A DNA stretch of 64,000 nucleotides, taken from the NCBI GenBank assembly GCA_934444645.1, contig CAKSCV010000001.1:124001-188000 (forward strand), in the 5' to 3' direction. The stretch comes from an uncultured Eubacteriales bacterium (GTDB lineage Bacteria > Bacillota > Clostridia > Oscillospirales > CAG-382). The notes below the pieces were generated by a model. That model made no database searches, had not been told where the DNA came from, and saw only the letters and a list, made by a program, of their open reading frames with translations. Below are positions 18,421 to 26,184 of the stretch, piece by piece. Positions within the stretch are counted from its first letter, which is position 1; each line of letters opens with the position of its first letter. The position numbers were made by a program, and so were the translations under genes.

Positions 18421-19053
18421 TTATTTAGTACCGAAAATACGGTCGCCGGCGTCGCCAAGCCCCGGAACGATATAACCGTTTTCATTGAGCTTTTCATCCA
18501 CGCAGCCGCAATAGAAATGCACATCCGGATGATCCTTGGAAATGCGTGCAATGCCTTCGGGAGCGGCGATGATGGACATGAACTTGATGTTTTTGCAGCC
18601 CCTTTGCTTGATGAAGTTGAGTGCGGCCGAACCGGATCCGCCCGTGGCAAGCATCGGATCGAGAATGATAACAAGGCGGTTGGCGATGTCTTCGGGCAGC
18701 TTGCAGTAGTATTCGTGCGGTTCAAGCGTCACTTCGTCGCGGTACAAACCGACGTGTCCGACCTTGGCGGAGGGAACAAGCGAAAGAAGGCCGCTGACCA
18801 TGCCGAGCCCGGCACGCAAGATCGGAACAATGGCAAGCTTCTTGCCGGCGATCATCTTGGCCTTGGTGGTGGTGATGGGCGTTTTGATTTCCACGTATTC
18901 GGTCGGAAGATCGCGAAGCGCTTCATAGCCCATCAGCATGGCGATTTCTTCGATAAGCTCGCGGAACTGCTTGCTTCCGGTGCGTTCGTCGCGCAAAATG
19001 GAAATTTTGTGTGTGATTAAAGGATGATCGAAAATGGTGACCTGTTCGCTCAT
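18421..19053 (-). CDS. upp: Uracil phosphoribosyltransferase
   Basis: 210 residues, family length. Contains the PRPP-binding loop LDPMLATGGSG, the flexible region PILRAGLGM and the uracil-site stretch GYIVPGLGDAGDR. It converts uracil and PRPP to UMP (pyrimidine salvage). First gene of a probable upp-fba unit with its own promoter. Confidence 0.97.
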   Translation of the reverse strand: MSEQVTIFDHPLITHKISILRDERTGSKQFRELIEEIAMLMGYEALRDLPTEYVEIKTPITTTKAKMIAGKKLAIVPILRAGLGMVSGLLSLVPSAKVGHVGLYRDEVTLEPHEYYCKLPEDIANRLVIILDPMLATGGSGSAALNFIKQRGCKNIKFMSIIAAPEGIARISKDHPDVHFYCGCVDEKLNENGYIVPGLGDAGDRIFGTK

Positions 19054-19113
19054 GATATTATAACTTCCTTTGCATAATAGTATGATTTCGTATTTTTCTT
19101 CATAACCCTTACT

Positions 19114-19142
19114 ATTGTACTAAAATTTGCCGGCTTTTGCAA
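19114..19142 (-). promoter_or_regulatory. Sigma-A-type promoter for upp
   Basis: Minus strand TTGCAA, 17-bp spacer, TACAAT, about 60 bp upstream of the start. Confidence 0.65.
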
Positions 19143-19255
19143 TACCCGACGGGCATTATTCGTAATATCATGCAAGAAAATTATTTTTTCGTTAATATGT
19201 GGAGCCTTTCTGCCGGATGTCGGAGAATTTGTTTATGAAAATCAGGTAAAGGCGG

Positions 19256-19284
19256 TTGACAGAATCCGGTTCTTGCGGTATACT
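19256..19284 (+). promoter_or_regulatory. Sigma-A-type promoter for tlyA
   Basis: TTGACA (19256-19261), 17-bp spacer, TATACT (19279-19284), about 58 bp upstream of the chosen ATG. Confidence 0.78.
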
Positions 19285-19342
19285 TAGGAAGCTAAAAATG
19301 TTTGCGAACGCAAATTCAGCAAATGAACTTTATGGAGCAGCT

Positions 19343-20077
19343 ATGCGATTAGACGCTTACCTTACCGCATTCGGCTTTGCCGCAAGCCGGACACGCGCCA
19401 AAAACCTCATCGAAAGCGGCCGCGTGGGCGTGGACGGGAAAAACGTGACAAAGCCTGCGTTCGACGTGCCGGAAAATGCCGTCGTGACGCTTGCCGAAAC
19501 CGATGAAGAGGAATTTGTCGGCCGCGGCGGAAAAAAGCTGGCGGCGGCACTCGAACAGTTCGGTATTTCGGTCTCCGGCCGCATTTGTGCCGATATCGGC
19601 GCATCTACCGGCGGCTTTACCGATTGCCTTTTGCGGCGCGGTGCAGTGCGCGTGTATGCCGTCGATTCGGGTTCCGGACAGCTTGTGCCGGAGCTTGCCG
19701 GGGACAGCCGCGTGATTTCTCTTGAAAATACCAATGCGCGGTATATCGATGCAACCACGTTTGGCGGTGTGCGCGTCAGCCTTGCGGTGATGGATGTGTC
19801 ATTTATCTCGCAGAAGTTACTGTATCCGGCACTTTGCGCCATTACCGAACCGAATGCGGACATTGTGACACTCGTCAAGCCGCAGTTTGAGGCAGGCCGT
19901 GCGGCACTCGGCAAAAACGGCGTGGTGAAGGATGAAAAGATCCGGCGTGCCGTTGTGGACGATGTTGTTTCGTGTGCTGCGCTGTACGGACTCGAAAAGG
20001 TCGGCGTTATGACCTCGCCGATTACCGGCGGCAGCGGAAACGTGGAGTATCTTTTACATTTAAAAAAACTTACTTAA
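19343..20077 (+). CDS. tlyA: TlyA-family rRNA 2'-O-methyltransferase
   Basis: 244 residues from ATG 19343 with GGAG just upstream; a longer frame starts inside the promoter and is rejected. An N-terminal S4 RNA-binding domain (MRLDAYLTAFGFAASR...SGRVGVDGKNV) is joined to an FtsJ-type SAM methyltransferase domain with the SAM loop ADIGASTGGFTDCLL. Family members methylate 16S and/or 23S rRNA cytidines and are often misnamed hemolysins. In Clostridia the gene often lies near isoprenoid or DNA repair genes; here the neighbour is uppP. Confidence 0.93.
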   Translation: MRLDAYLTAFGFAASRTRAKNLIESGRVGVDGKNVTKPAFDVPENAVVTLAETDEEEFVGRGGKKLAAALEQFGISVSGRICADIGASTGGFTDCLLRRGAVRVYAVDSGSGQLVPELAGDSRVISLENTNARYIDATTFGGVRVSLAVMDVSFISQKLLYPALCAITEPNADIVTLVKPQFEAGRAALGKNGVVKDEKIRRAVVDDVVSCAALYGLEKVGVMTSPITGGSGNVEYLLHLKKLT

Positions 20078-20150
20078 AATGCCGGTCACTGTAATAGTGT
20101 TTCATTTTGACCGGAAAATATGCATAGGATAAAGTTACAGGAGGCAGAAT

Positions 20151-20978
20151 ATGACTTTACTTATCGAACTCTTAAAATCGCTTCTTCTCGGCATTGTCGA
20201 AGGCATCACCGAATGGCTGCCCATCAGCTCGACGGGACACATGATCCTTGTCAACGAATTCATCGGCAACGAAGGCTTTACGTCAAGCGACCTTTACATC
20301 TACGTCATCCAGCTCGGCGCAATTTTAGCGGTCGTGACGCTGTATTTCCATAAGCTCAATCCCTTTTCACCCAAAAAGACGGCGGCGGAAAAAGCAGATA
20401 CCTGGCAAATGTGGTTCAAGGTGATTGCCGCGTGCATTCCGGCAGGCGTTATCGGGCTTGCGCTCAACGATTTCATGGATAAATTCGAAAATTGGTATGT
20501 TGTGTCTGCAACACTTATTTTGTACGGTATCGCGTTCTTGTTTATCGAAAAGAAAGGCAGAAAGGCGACGACCACCACCATTCGCGGTCTTTCCTATAAA
20601 ACCGCGCTTCTCATCGGTGCGTTTCAGGTGCTGTCGATCATTCCGGGCACGTCGCGCTCCGGCTCAACCATTTTGGGCGCGATGATTTTAGGCTGCTCCA
20701 GAGCGGTGGCGGCAGAGTTCTCCTTCTTTCTTGCCATTCCCGTTATGTTCGGCGTCAGCTTCTTAAAAATCGTGACCAACGATGTCGCCATGACCGGCGG
20801 CGATGTTGCGGCGCTGCTCCTCGGCATGGCGGTCGCGTATATCGTATCGCTTGCAGCTATCCGCTTCTTGATGGATTACGTCAAAAAGCACAATTTCAAG
20901 GCGTTCGGCGTGTACCGCATCGTGCTTGGCGTGGTGGTGATACTGTGTTTCGGGATCCGCGCACTTTTGGCGGCTTAA
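20151..20978 (+). CDS. uppP: Undecaprenyl-diphosphatase (UppP/BacA)
   Basis: 275 residues with about eight membrane helices. The two signature loops are present: EGITEWLPISSTGHM and PGTSRSGSTI. It dephosphorylates undecaprenyl pyrophosphate to recycle the cell-wall lipid carrier and confers bacitracin tolerance. AGGAGG lies 6 bp before the ATG. The stop overlaps the stop of the convergent AraC gene by 4 bp. Confidence 0.97.
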   Translation: MTLLIELLKSLLLGIVEGITEWLPISSTGHMILVNEFIGNEGFTSSDLYIYVIQLGAILAVVTLYFHKLNPFSPKKTAAEKADTWQMWFKVIAACIPAGVIGLALNDFMDKFENWYVVSATLILYGIAFLFIEKKGRKATTTTIRGLSYKTALLIGAFQVLSIIPGTSRSGSTILGAMILGCSRAVAAEFSFFLAIPVMFGVSFLKIVTNDVAMTGGDVAALLLGMAVAYIVSLAAIRFLMDYVKKHNFKAFGVYRIVLGVVVILCFGIRALLAA

Positions 20979-21796
20979 AGAATTTTGATTTCATCGCCAA
21001 ACCGGTAAGACAACGGCGTCTTGCCGGTTTTTTTGCGGAACAGGTCGGAAAAATAGTGTTCGTCGGAAAATCCGGTCTGATAGGCAATGTCTTTGATGCG
21101 CAGATTGGTGTTTTTGAGAAGCGTTTTTGCCTGCTTGATGCGGTTTTCGAGCAGATAATCGTAGGGCGTTGAGCCGAATTCCTTTTTGAAAATGCGAATG
21201 GCCTGCGAACGGCTCTTGTAGATAAGCGCCGAAAGCGTCTCCACCGAAACTGTTTCGGATAAATGCGTGTCGAGATAGGCTTTCATGCTTTCCGCTTCGG
21301 GTGAGAAGTGGGAAAGCGCGGTCTGTTCACGTTCGTACAGCTTCTGCAGCATTTCATGAAAGATTAGCGCACATTGCGCGTTGATATGCTCCGGCTTGCC
21401 GCCGCCTTTGCAGAAATCTAATATTTTTTCAAAATCCGCACGCAGGTTCATGTCCGGAAAATGTGCTTTGCCGTTTAGGCGGTATGTGCGCACAAGCTCT
21501 CCGACGAGAGGACCGGCCGCGTTGAACCAGATTTTCGTCCAAGGCTCGCGTGCGTCGCTGAAATACTCGTGGTCATACCCATGTTCAAGCATATACACGT
21601 CGCCTTCCTTGGGGTGATATTCCTTGCCGAGGTATCGCAGCGTGCCGTTTCCCGAAAAGATGTATTCCATGCAGAAAACGGCGGATTTCGGACGATAGAT
21701 ATGATACGAACCGTCACAATAGGAGATCCCGGCAATGTTGATATAAAACGGTTCGACGAGGTTATGGGGGGATATATACAGTATTTCTTCTTTCAT
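20975..21796 (-). CDS. AraC-family transcriptional regulator
   Basis: About 273 residues from ATG 21796 (AGGA at suitable spacing; ATG 21802 is the alternative). N-terminal AraC-binding cupin (IFSGNGTLRYLG..HPKEGDVYMLEHGYDHEY) and C-terminal double HTH (SVETLSALIYKSRSQAIRIFKKEFG; RIKDIAYQTGFSDEHYFSDLFRKKTGKTP). Divergently transcribed from the GH2 gene, its likely target. Confidence 0.92.
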   Translation of the reverse strand: MKEEILYISPHNLVEPFYINIAGISYCDGSYHIYRPKSAVFCMEYIFSGNGTLRYLGKEYHPKEGDVYMLEHGYDHEYFSDAREPWTKIWFNAAGPLVGELVRTYRLNGKAHFPDMNLRADFEKILDFCKGGGKPEHINAQCALIFHEMLQKLYEREQTALSHFSPEAESMKAYLDTHLSETVSVETLSALIYKSRSQAIRIFKKEFGSTPYDYLLENRIKQAKTLLKNTNLRIKDIAYQTGFSDEHYFSDLFRKKTGKTPLSYRFGDEIKIL

Positions 21797-21831
21797 GCGC
21801 ATATTCCTAACGATTTTAGTGATATTTTCTA

Positions 21832-21860
21832 TTTACTTCTTGTAATTATACGACTATAAT
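21832..21860 (+). promoter_or_regulatory. Probable promoter for the GH2 gene
   Basis: TTTACT (21832-21837), 17-bp spacer, TATAAT (21855-21860), about 55 bp before the GH2 start. Confidence 0.6.
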
Positions 21861-21921
21861 AAACGTATACCAAGCGAATTTTGTAAACATTCAAAAATAA
21901 ACTGCAAAGGAGTTATGAAAA

Positions 21922-23661
21922 ATGGCAAACATCACGATTCCGCGTCCCGAACATCCGCTGCCGCAATGGGAACGCGCACATTGGATCAATTTGAACGGCA
22001 AATGGGAATTTGATTTTGATTTCGGCAAGAGTGCCCTTGAGCGCGGTCTGCAAAACGTACCGAACGAGGATCAAAAGCTTCCGCTTGAGATCAACGTTCC
22101 GTTCTGCCCGGAAAGCAAGCTCTCCGGTCTTGCCCATACCGATTTTATTCCGGCTGTTTGCTACCGCCGCAAGCTCATGCTTGCCGAAAGCGACCTTTCG
22201 GGCGTGCTGTTCTTACATTTCGGTGCCGTCGATTACAAAACGACCGTGTTCGTCAACGGCGAAAAGGTCGGTACACATAAGGGCGGCTATTCCTCGTTCA
22301 AAATGGACATTACCAAATATGCCAAAGCCGGCGAAAACACGCTCTTTGTTTATGCCGAGGACGATGTCCGTTCGGGCAAGCAGCCGCGCGGCAAACAGGC
22401 CGTTCGTTTTTATTCTTCCGGCTGCGACTACACCCGTACCACCGGTATTTGGCAGACCGTATGGCTCGAAGCCGTGCCGAAAGCTTATATCGCAAACGCG
22501 AAATACTATCCCGATATCCACGACGGCTCACTGACCGTGATCGGCGAAACGGTCGGCAATGGGGAAGTGACCTTAAAAACCTCCTTTGGCGGCAAAGCCA
22601 CCGGCGATGTTACCGTCAAGACGCGCGGCGGAAAATTCAAGGCCTATATCAAGCTTACCGAAAAGCATCTTTGGGAGCTCGGCAAGGGCGACCTTTACGA
22701 CCTCGAGCTTTCCTTCGGCGACGATCTCGTCAAGAGCTATTTCGGTCTGCGCGAAGTTGCGCTTGAAGACGGCGCATTTCTCTTGAACGACAAAAAAGTG
22801 TTCCAGCGCACGGTGCTTGACCAAGGCTTCTATCCGGACGGCATCTATACCGCACCGACCGACGCTGATCTCGTAAAGGATATTCAGCTGTCGCTCGACT
22901 GCGGCTTCAACGGCGCAAGACTGCATCAAAAGGTCTTTGAATCGCGCTTCTTATACCATTGCGACCGCATGGGCTACATGGTTTGGGGCGAAGAAGGCAA
23001 CTGGGGCATGAACTATCACGATCCGCAGGCAACCGAATTCTTCCTCAACGAATGGGCAGAGGTGGTCGCACGCGACTTCAATCATCCGGCGATCATCGGC
23101 TGGTGTCCGTTCAACGAAACATGGGGATATATACAGCGCCACAGCATAACGACGGTTTTATCCACTATTTATCATTACACCAAGGCTGTTGATACCACCC
23201 GTCCCTGTATCGATACCAGCGGTAACTACCATGTGATAACGGATATTTACGATGTTCATGATTACAACCAAGATTCGGAATCCTTCAAGAAGAATTTCGA
23301 CAGACTTCCGGCGGAGGGGTATCTCCACGATCAGGTTGTCCGCAACGAAAAAGATCCCGAACAGACCTATGGCGGCGAACCGGTCTTTATGAGCGAATAC
23401 GGCGGCATCCAATGGAATACCGACGGTAATTCCGGCTGGGGCTATGGCACAGCACCCAAAACGCCCGAAGAATTTATCGAACGCTATCGCGGCCTGACCG
23501 AGGCTATGCTTTTCAATCCCAATATTCTCGGCTTCTGCTATACGCAGCTTTACGATATCGAACAGGAGATCAACGGTTTGTATACCTACGACCGCAAGCC
23601 GAAATTTGACCCTGCAATTTTCAAGGCAATCAACGAACAGAAAGCCGCTATCGAAGACTGA
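21922..23661 (+). CDS. GH2-family glycoside hydrolase (beta-galactosidase/glucuronidase-like)
   Basis: 579 residues: sugar-binding domain (WERAHWINLNGKWEF at the start), immunoglobulin-like domain, then a TIM barrel with the acid/base Glu in WCPFNETWG and the nucleophile Glu in FMSEYGGIQ. Compact GH2 layout without C-terminal extra domains. Substrate could be a beta-galactoside, glucuronide or mannoside. No signal peptide, so intracellular. AAAGGAG precedes the ATG. The divergent AraC gene is the likely regulator. Confidence 0.92.
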   Translation: MANITIPRPEHPLPQWERAHWINLNGKWEFDFDFGKSALERGLQNVPNEDQKLPLEINVPFCPESKLSGLAHTDFIPAVCYRRKLMLAESDLSGVLFLHFGAVDYKTTVFVNGEKVGTHKGGYSSFKMDITKYAKAGENTLFVYAEDDVRSGKQPRGKQAVRFYSSGCDYTRTTGIWQTVWLEAVPKAYIANAKYYPDIHDGSLTVIGETVGNGEVTLKTSFGGKATGDVTVKTRGGKFKAYIKLTEKHLWELGKGDLYDLELSFGDDLVKSYFGLREVALEDGAFLLNDKKVFQRTVLDQGFYPDGIYTAPTDADLVKDIQLSLDCGFNGARLHQKVFESRFLYHCDRMGYMVWGEEGNWGMNYHDPQATEFFLNEWAEVVARDFNHPAIIGWCPFNETWGYIQRHSITTVLSTIYHYTKAVDTTRPCIDTSGNYHVITDIYDVHDYNQDSESFKKNFDRLPAEGYLHDQVVRNEKDPEQTYGGEPVFMSEYGGIQWNTDGNSGWGYGTAPKTPEEFIERYRGLTEAMLFNPNILGFCYTQLYDIEQEINGLYTYDRKPKFDPAIFKAINEQKAAIED

Positions 23662-23671
23662 TAACAAAAAC

Positions 23672-23712
23672 AACGCCGGTGGATGTGCAAAATGCATATC
23701 CACCGGCGTTTG
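23672..23712. terminator. Bidirectional terminator
   Basis: A 17-bp stem (23672-23688 with 23694-23710; core CGCCGGTGGAT/ATCCACCGGCG, one G-U pair) between the convergent GH2 and nrnA genes. Confidence 0.9.
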
Positions 23713-23724
23713 TTTGTACAAAAT

Positions 23725-24732
23725 CTATATCAAATAGTTTTCCGCTTCTGCCGTAAACTGTTCAAGCGCGGTTTTCTTATCCGCACGAATGGCGCAGCCG
23801 GCGGCTTTTTTATGTCCGCCGCCGCCGAATACGGCGCAAAGCGCCGAAATGTCGGTATCGACGTTGGAGCGTACCGAAAATTTGTAGCCGCGTGAACCGT
23901 CTTCAAACTTTTTTTCGCGCATGAGCACACCGATCTGAACGCCTTCGATCATGCGTGCAAGCTGGGAAATCGTGTCAGTGTCGTCGTCGGTGGCACCAAT
24001 GGCGGCAAGCTCCTCCAAATCCATGGCAACAATTGCCAAACGGCCGTCATAAAAGAACTGAAGACTGGAAAGTGCAAGCCGTTCCACGGCAATCTGCGCA
24101 CGGGTGCGGCTGTCGAACAACTGACGGTTGATTTCGGCGGCGGCAATGCCGATGGTTAAGAGCTTGGCGGCAATGTCGTGCGTTGCCGCCGTTGTGTTGC
24201 TGTACTTAAAGCAGCCGGTGTCGGAGGAAATCGAAGCATACAAAGCTTCGCAGAGTTCTTGGTCGAAAACCGCGCGGTTGGTGATCATAGCATACATGGA
24301 AAACAGAGAAAAGAGAATCTCACCGGTAGCAGAGGCTTCGGCATCCACGTATTTTTCGGCGGCGGTCACCGTGTTGACGCGGTGATGGTCGACAGCAAGG
24401 TCAATGCTTTGCGGCAGGCGCGACAAAACGCTTTCGATAAGCTCATCCGACGCCACATCGACGCTGATGATGAAATCGTAAGAAAAACCGCTTGCTTCGA
24501 AAGCGTCATAGCCCTCAAAATAGCACACGGAGGGACTTTGGATGAATTCCAACCGCTTTTGAACCGGGCAGGGGGAAAGCACGGCGCTTTCTTTGCCGAG
24601 CTTTTTCAAAAACAGTGCCAAGGCTGTGCCGGAACCGAGCGCATCGCCGTCAGGTTTGTCGTGGATGAGGATGAGAAACGACGTATGGTCGGAAACTAAC
24701 TGTAAGATATCGTTTAACCGGTTGTAGTTCAT
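23725..24732 (-). CDS. nrnA: DHH/DHHA1 phosphoesterase, NrnA-like (nanoRNase/pAp phosphatase)
   Basis: 335 residues. DHH-domain motifs: HDKPDGDALGSG (motif I), IISVDVAS (Asp), VDHHRVN (DHH) and a following E/D pair; the DHHA1 part ends with the substrate loop FGGGGHKKAAG. Family members degrade 2-5-mer RNA or dephosphorylate 3'-phosphoadenosine 5'-phosphate. Two bp downstream of the HAD gene on the same strand, third gene of a three-gene unit. Confidence 0.9.
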   Translation of the reverse strand: MNYNRLNDILQLVSDHTSFLILIHDKPDGDALGSGTALALFLKKLGKESAVLSPCPVQKRLEFIQSPSVCYFEGYDAFEASGFSYDFIISVDVASDELIESVLSRLPQSIDLAVDHHRVNTVTAAEKYVDAEASATGEILFSLFSMYAMITNRAVFDQELCEALYASISSDTGCFKYSNTTAATHDIAAKLLTIGIAAAEINRQLFDSRTRAQIAVERLALSSLQFFYDGRLAIVAMDLEELAAIGATDDDTDTISQLARMIEGVQIGVLMREKKFEDGSRGYKFSVRSNVDTDISALCAVFGGGGHKKAAGCAIRADKKTALEQFTAEAENYLI

Positions 24733-24733
24733 A

Positions 24734-25387
24734 TTAGTGCATCATTTCCTTGTAAGATTGAATATAGCGGTCGGCAAGCGGCTTGATTTCGGCAAGATAT
24801 TCGGGCGGCGTCAGCGATTCGGCAATCGCAACGGTGTAATACCCGTTTTTCTTGCAGGTGCGGATGCAGCTTAGCGTGTCCTCGAAAATTGCCGAATTCT
24901 CTTTTGTGCCGCCTAAAAATGCAAGCGATGCGTCGTATACGGCAGGCCCTACGGATTTGCTTACTTTGATTTCTTCTTCCGTGAAGATACAGTCAAATAA
25001 ATCATAGACGCCCGTAAGCTTTAGATAAGGGACGCACAGCTCCTTCGGCGTTGCCGTGGAAAGCCCCACACCGCAGCCATGCTCTTTTAAGCAGATAAGA
25101 TATTCTTTTGCCATAGGCTTGAAGGGAATCGAACCTTCGCGATATATCTTTGCCATGCGCTCCATGCTTTGGCGGTAAACATACCGGCGGTTGCAGTCTG
25201 CGGTGATTCTGTCACGGAGCTTGTCTAAGGCTTCGAAATACGGGTATTGCATACATTTTTTGCGTTCGGCTTCCGTGAGCTTGATGCCGGTGTTTTCTTC
25301 GATGGCATCGGTTTGGATCTTTCGCCAGACGGGCATGGAGTCAATGAGCGTACCGTCAAGGTCAAATATCGCGTTTTGAATTTGCAT
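24734..25387 (-). CDS. HAD-superfamily hydrolase (phosphoglycolate phosphatase/beta-PGM-like)
   Basis: 217 residues. HAD motif I FDLDGTLIDS with the nucleophile Asp, an alpha-helical cap (C1 type), motif II LSTATP, motif III Lys (KVSKSVGP) and motif IV FEDTLSC. Acts as a phosphatase or phosphomutase on a small phosphometabolite that cannot be named. Lies between a membrane protein gene and nrnA. Confidence 0.88.
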   Translation of the reverse strand: MQIQNAIFDLDGTLIDSMPVWRKIQTDAIEENTGIKLTEAERKKCMQYPYFEALDKLRDRITADCNRRYVYRQSMERMAKIYREGSIPFKPMAKEYLICLKEHGCGVGLSTATPKELCVPYLKLTGVYDLFDCIFTEEEIKVSKSVGPAVYDASLAFLGGTKENSAIFEDTLSCIRTCKKNGYYTVAIAESLTPPEYLAEIKPLADRYIQSYKEMMH

Positions 25388-25402
25388 GGTGTTTCCTTTC
25401 GG

Positions 25403-25933
25403 TCATTCTTTGTGCTTTTTGAAATGCTTTTTGATTTTATAGTCAAACAGTATCTTAATGCGTCCGGTCAACAGCTCAAAACAGCCGAAAAACAAATTTG
25501 AGGCCAAGAGCAGCAGCACATACATAAACGGTGGCTCATCCTGAATGCCGAAAATGCCTTTGAACAGCAAGAACAGCGCAAGCATGACGGCGTTGTAGAA
25601 GGCAAATAACAGTAAATAGTAAAGCTTCTTGTTTTTAATGTGCTTTGCCAAAAACGAACGAACGAGCGGATAGTATCCGAAAAATGCTGCAAAGTAAAGC
25701 GTGCACGAACGCATGGGAGCTGCAAGAAACGAAAGAACGGCCGCACAGGCATAAATCATGAATGCGTGCTTTGCGTCAATTTCCGTTAAGCACAGATGAA
25801 TGATAAGTGACGCCGCCGCGGCGCACGAAAGATCAAGCAAATCGAACGTGCTGCCGATAATGACAAGTACGCTCACAAGAGCCGCAAGCACGGCAGAATA
25901 TGCTGTGGTGCGGATGGTTTTTCGTAGTTTCAT
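25403..25933 (-). CDS. Membrane protein of unknown function
   Basis: 176 residues with about five to six hydrophobic helices and a basic tail (FDYKIKKHFKKHKE). The overall look recalls small integral membrane proteins of the ECF substrate-binding type, but no family motif was recognised. First gene of the unit with the HAD and nrnA genes, with its own promoter. Confidence 0.75.
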   Translation of the reverse strand: MKLRKTIRTTAYSAVLAALVSVLVIIGSTFDLLDLSCAAAASLIIHLCLTEIDAKHAFMIYACAAVLSFLAAPMRSCTLYFAAFFGYYPLVRSFLAKHIKNKKLYYLLLFAFYNAVMLALFLLFKGIFGIQDEPPFMYVLLLLASNLFFGCFELLTGRIKILFDYKIKKHFKKHKE

Positions 25934-25992
25934 GTGTCCCTCTGCCCCAAAAACGTATCGTATCCGATGGTTTCATATATATATCCTAAAAA

Positions 25993-26021
25993 AGTATAAC
26001 ACATTTTCTGCGATAAAACAA
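25993..26021 (-). promoter_or_regulatory. Probable promoter of the membrane protein-HAD-nrnA operon
   Basis: Minus strand TTGTTT, 17-bp spacer, TATACT, about 60 bp upstream of the first start. Confidence 0.6.
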
Positions 26022-26068
26022 GTCAGAAACATGAAAATTCGGAAAACGATGAAAAAATCAAAAATCTA

Positions 26069-26097
26069 TTGACTTTCCCGGTTGGTCATGGTATAGT
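26069..26097 (+). promoter_or_regulatory. Sigma-A-type promoter for the GH127 gene
   Basis: TTGACT (26069-26074), 17-bp spacer, TATAGT (26092-26097). Confidence 0.75.
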
Positions 26098-26184
26098 AAA
26101 CGTATGTTTTATGTACTGCATTTGACTTGACGGCCGCGGTCAAGCTGCGTGCCGCACAACACCAAGAAAGGATACCGAACAACT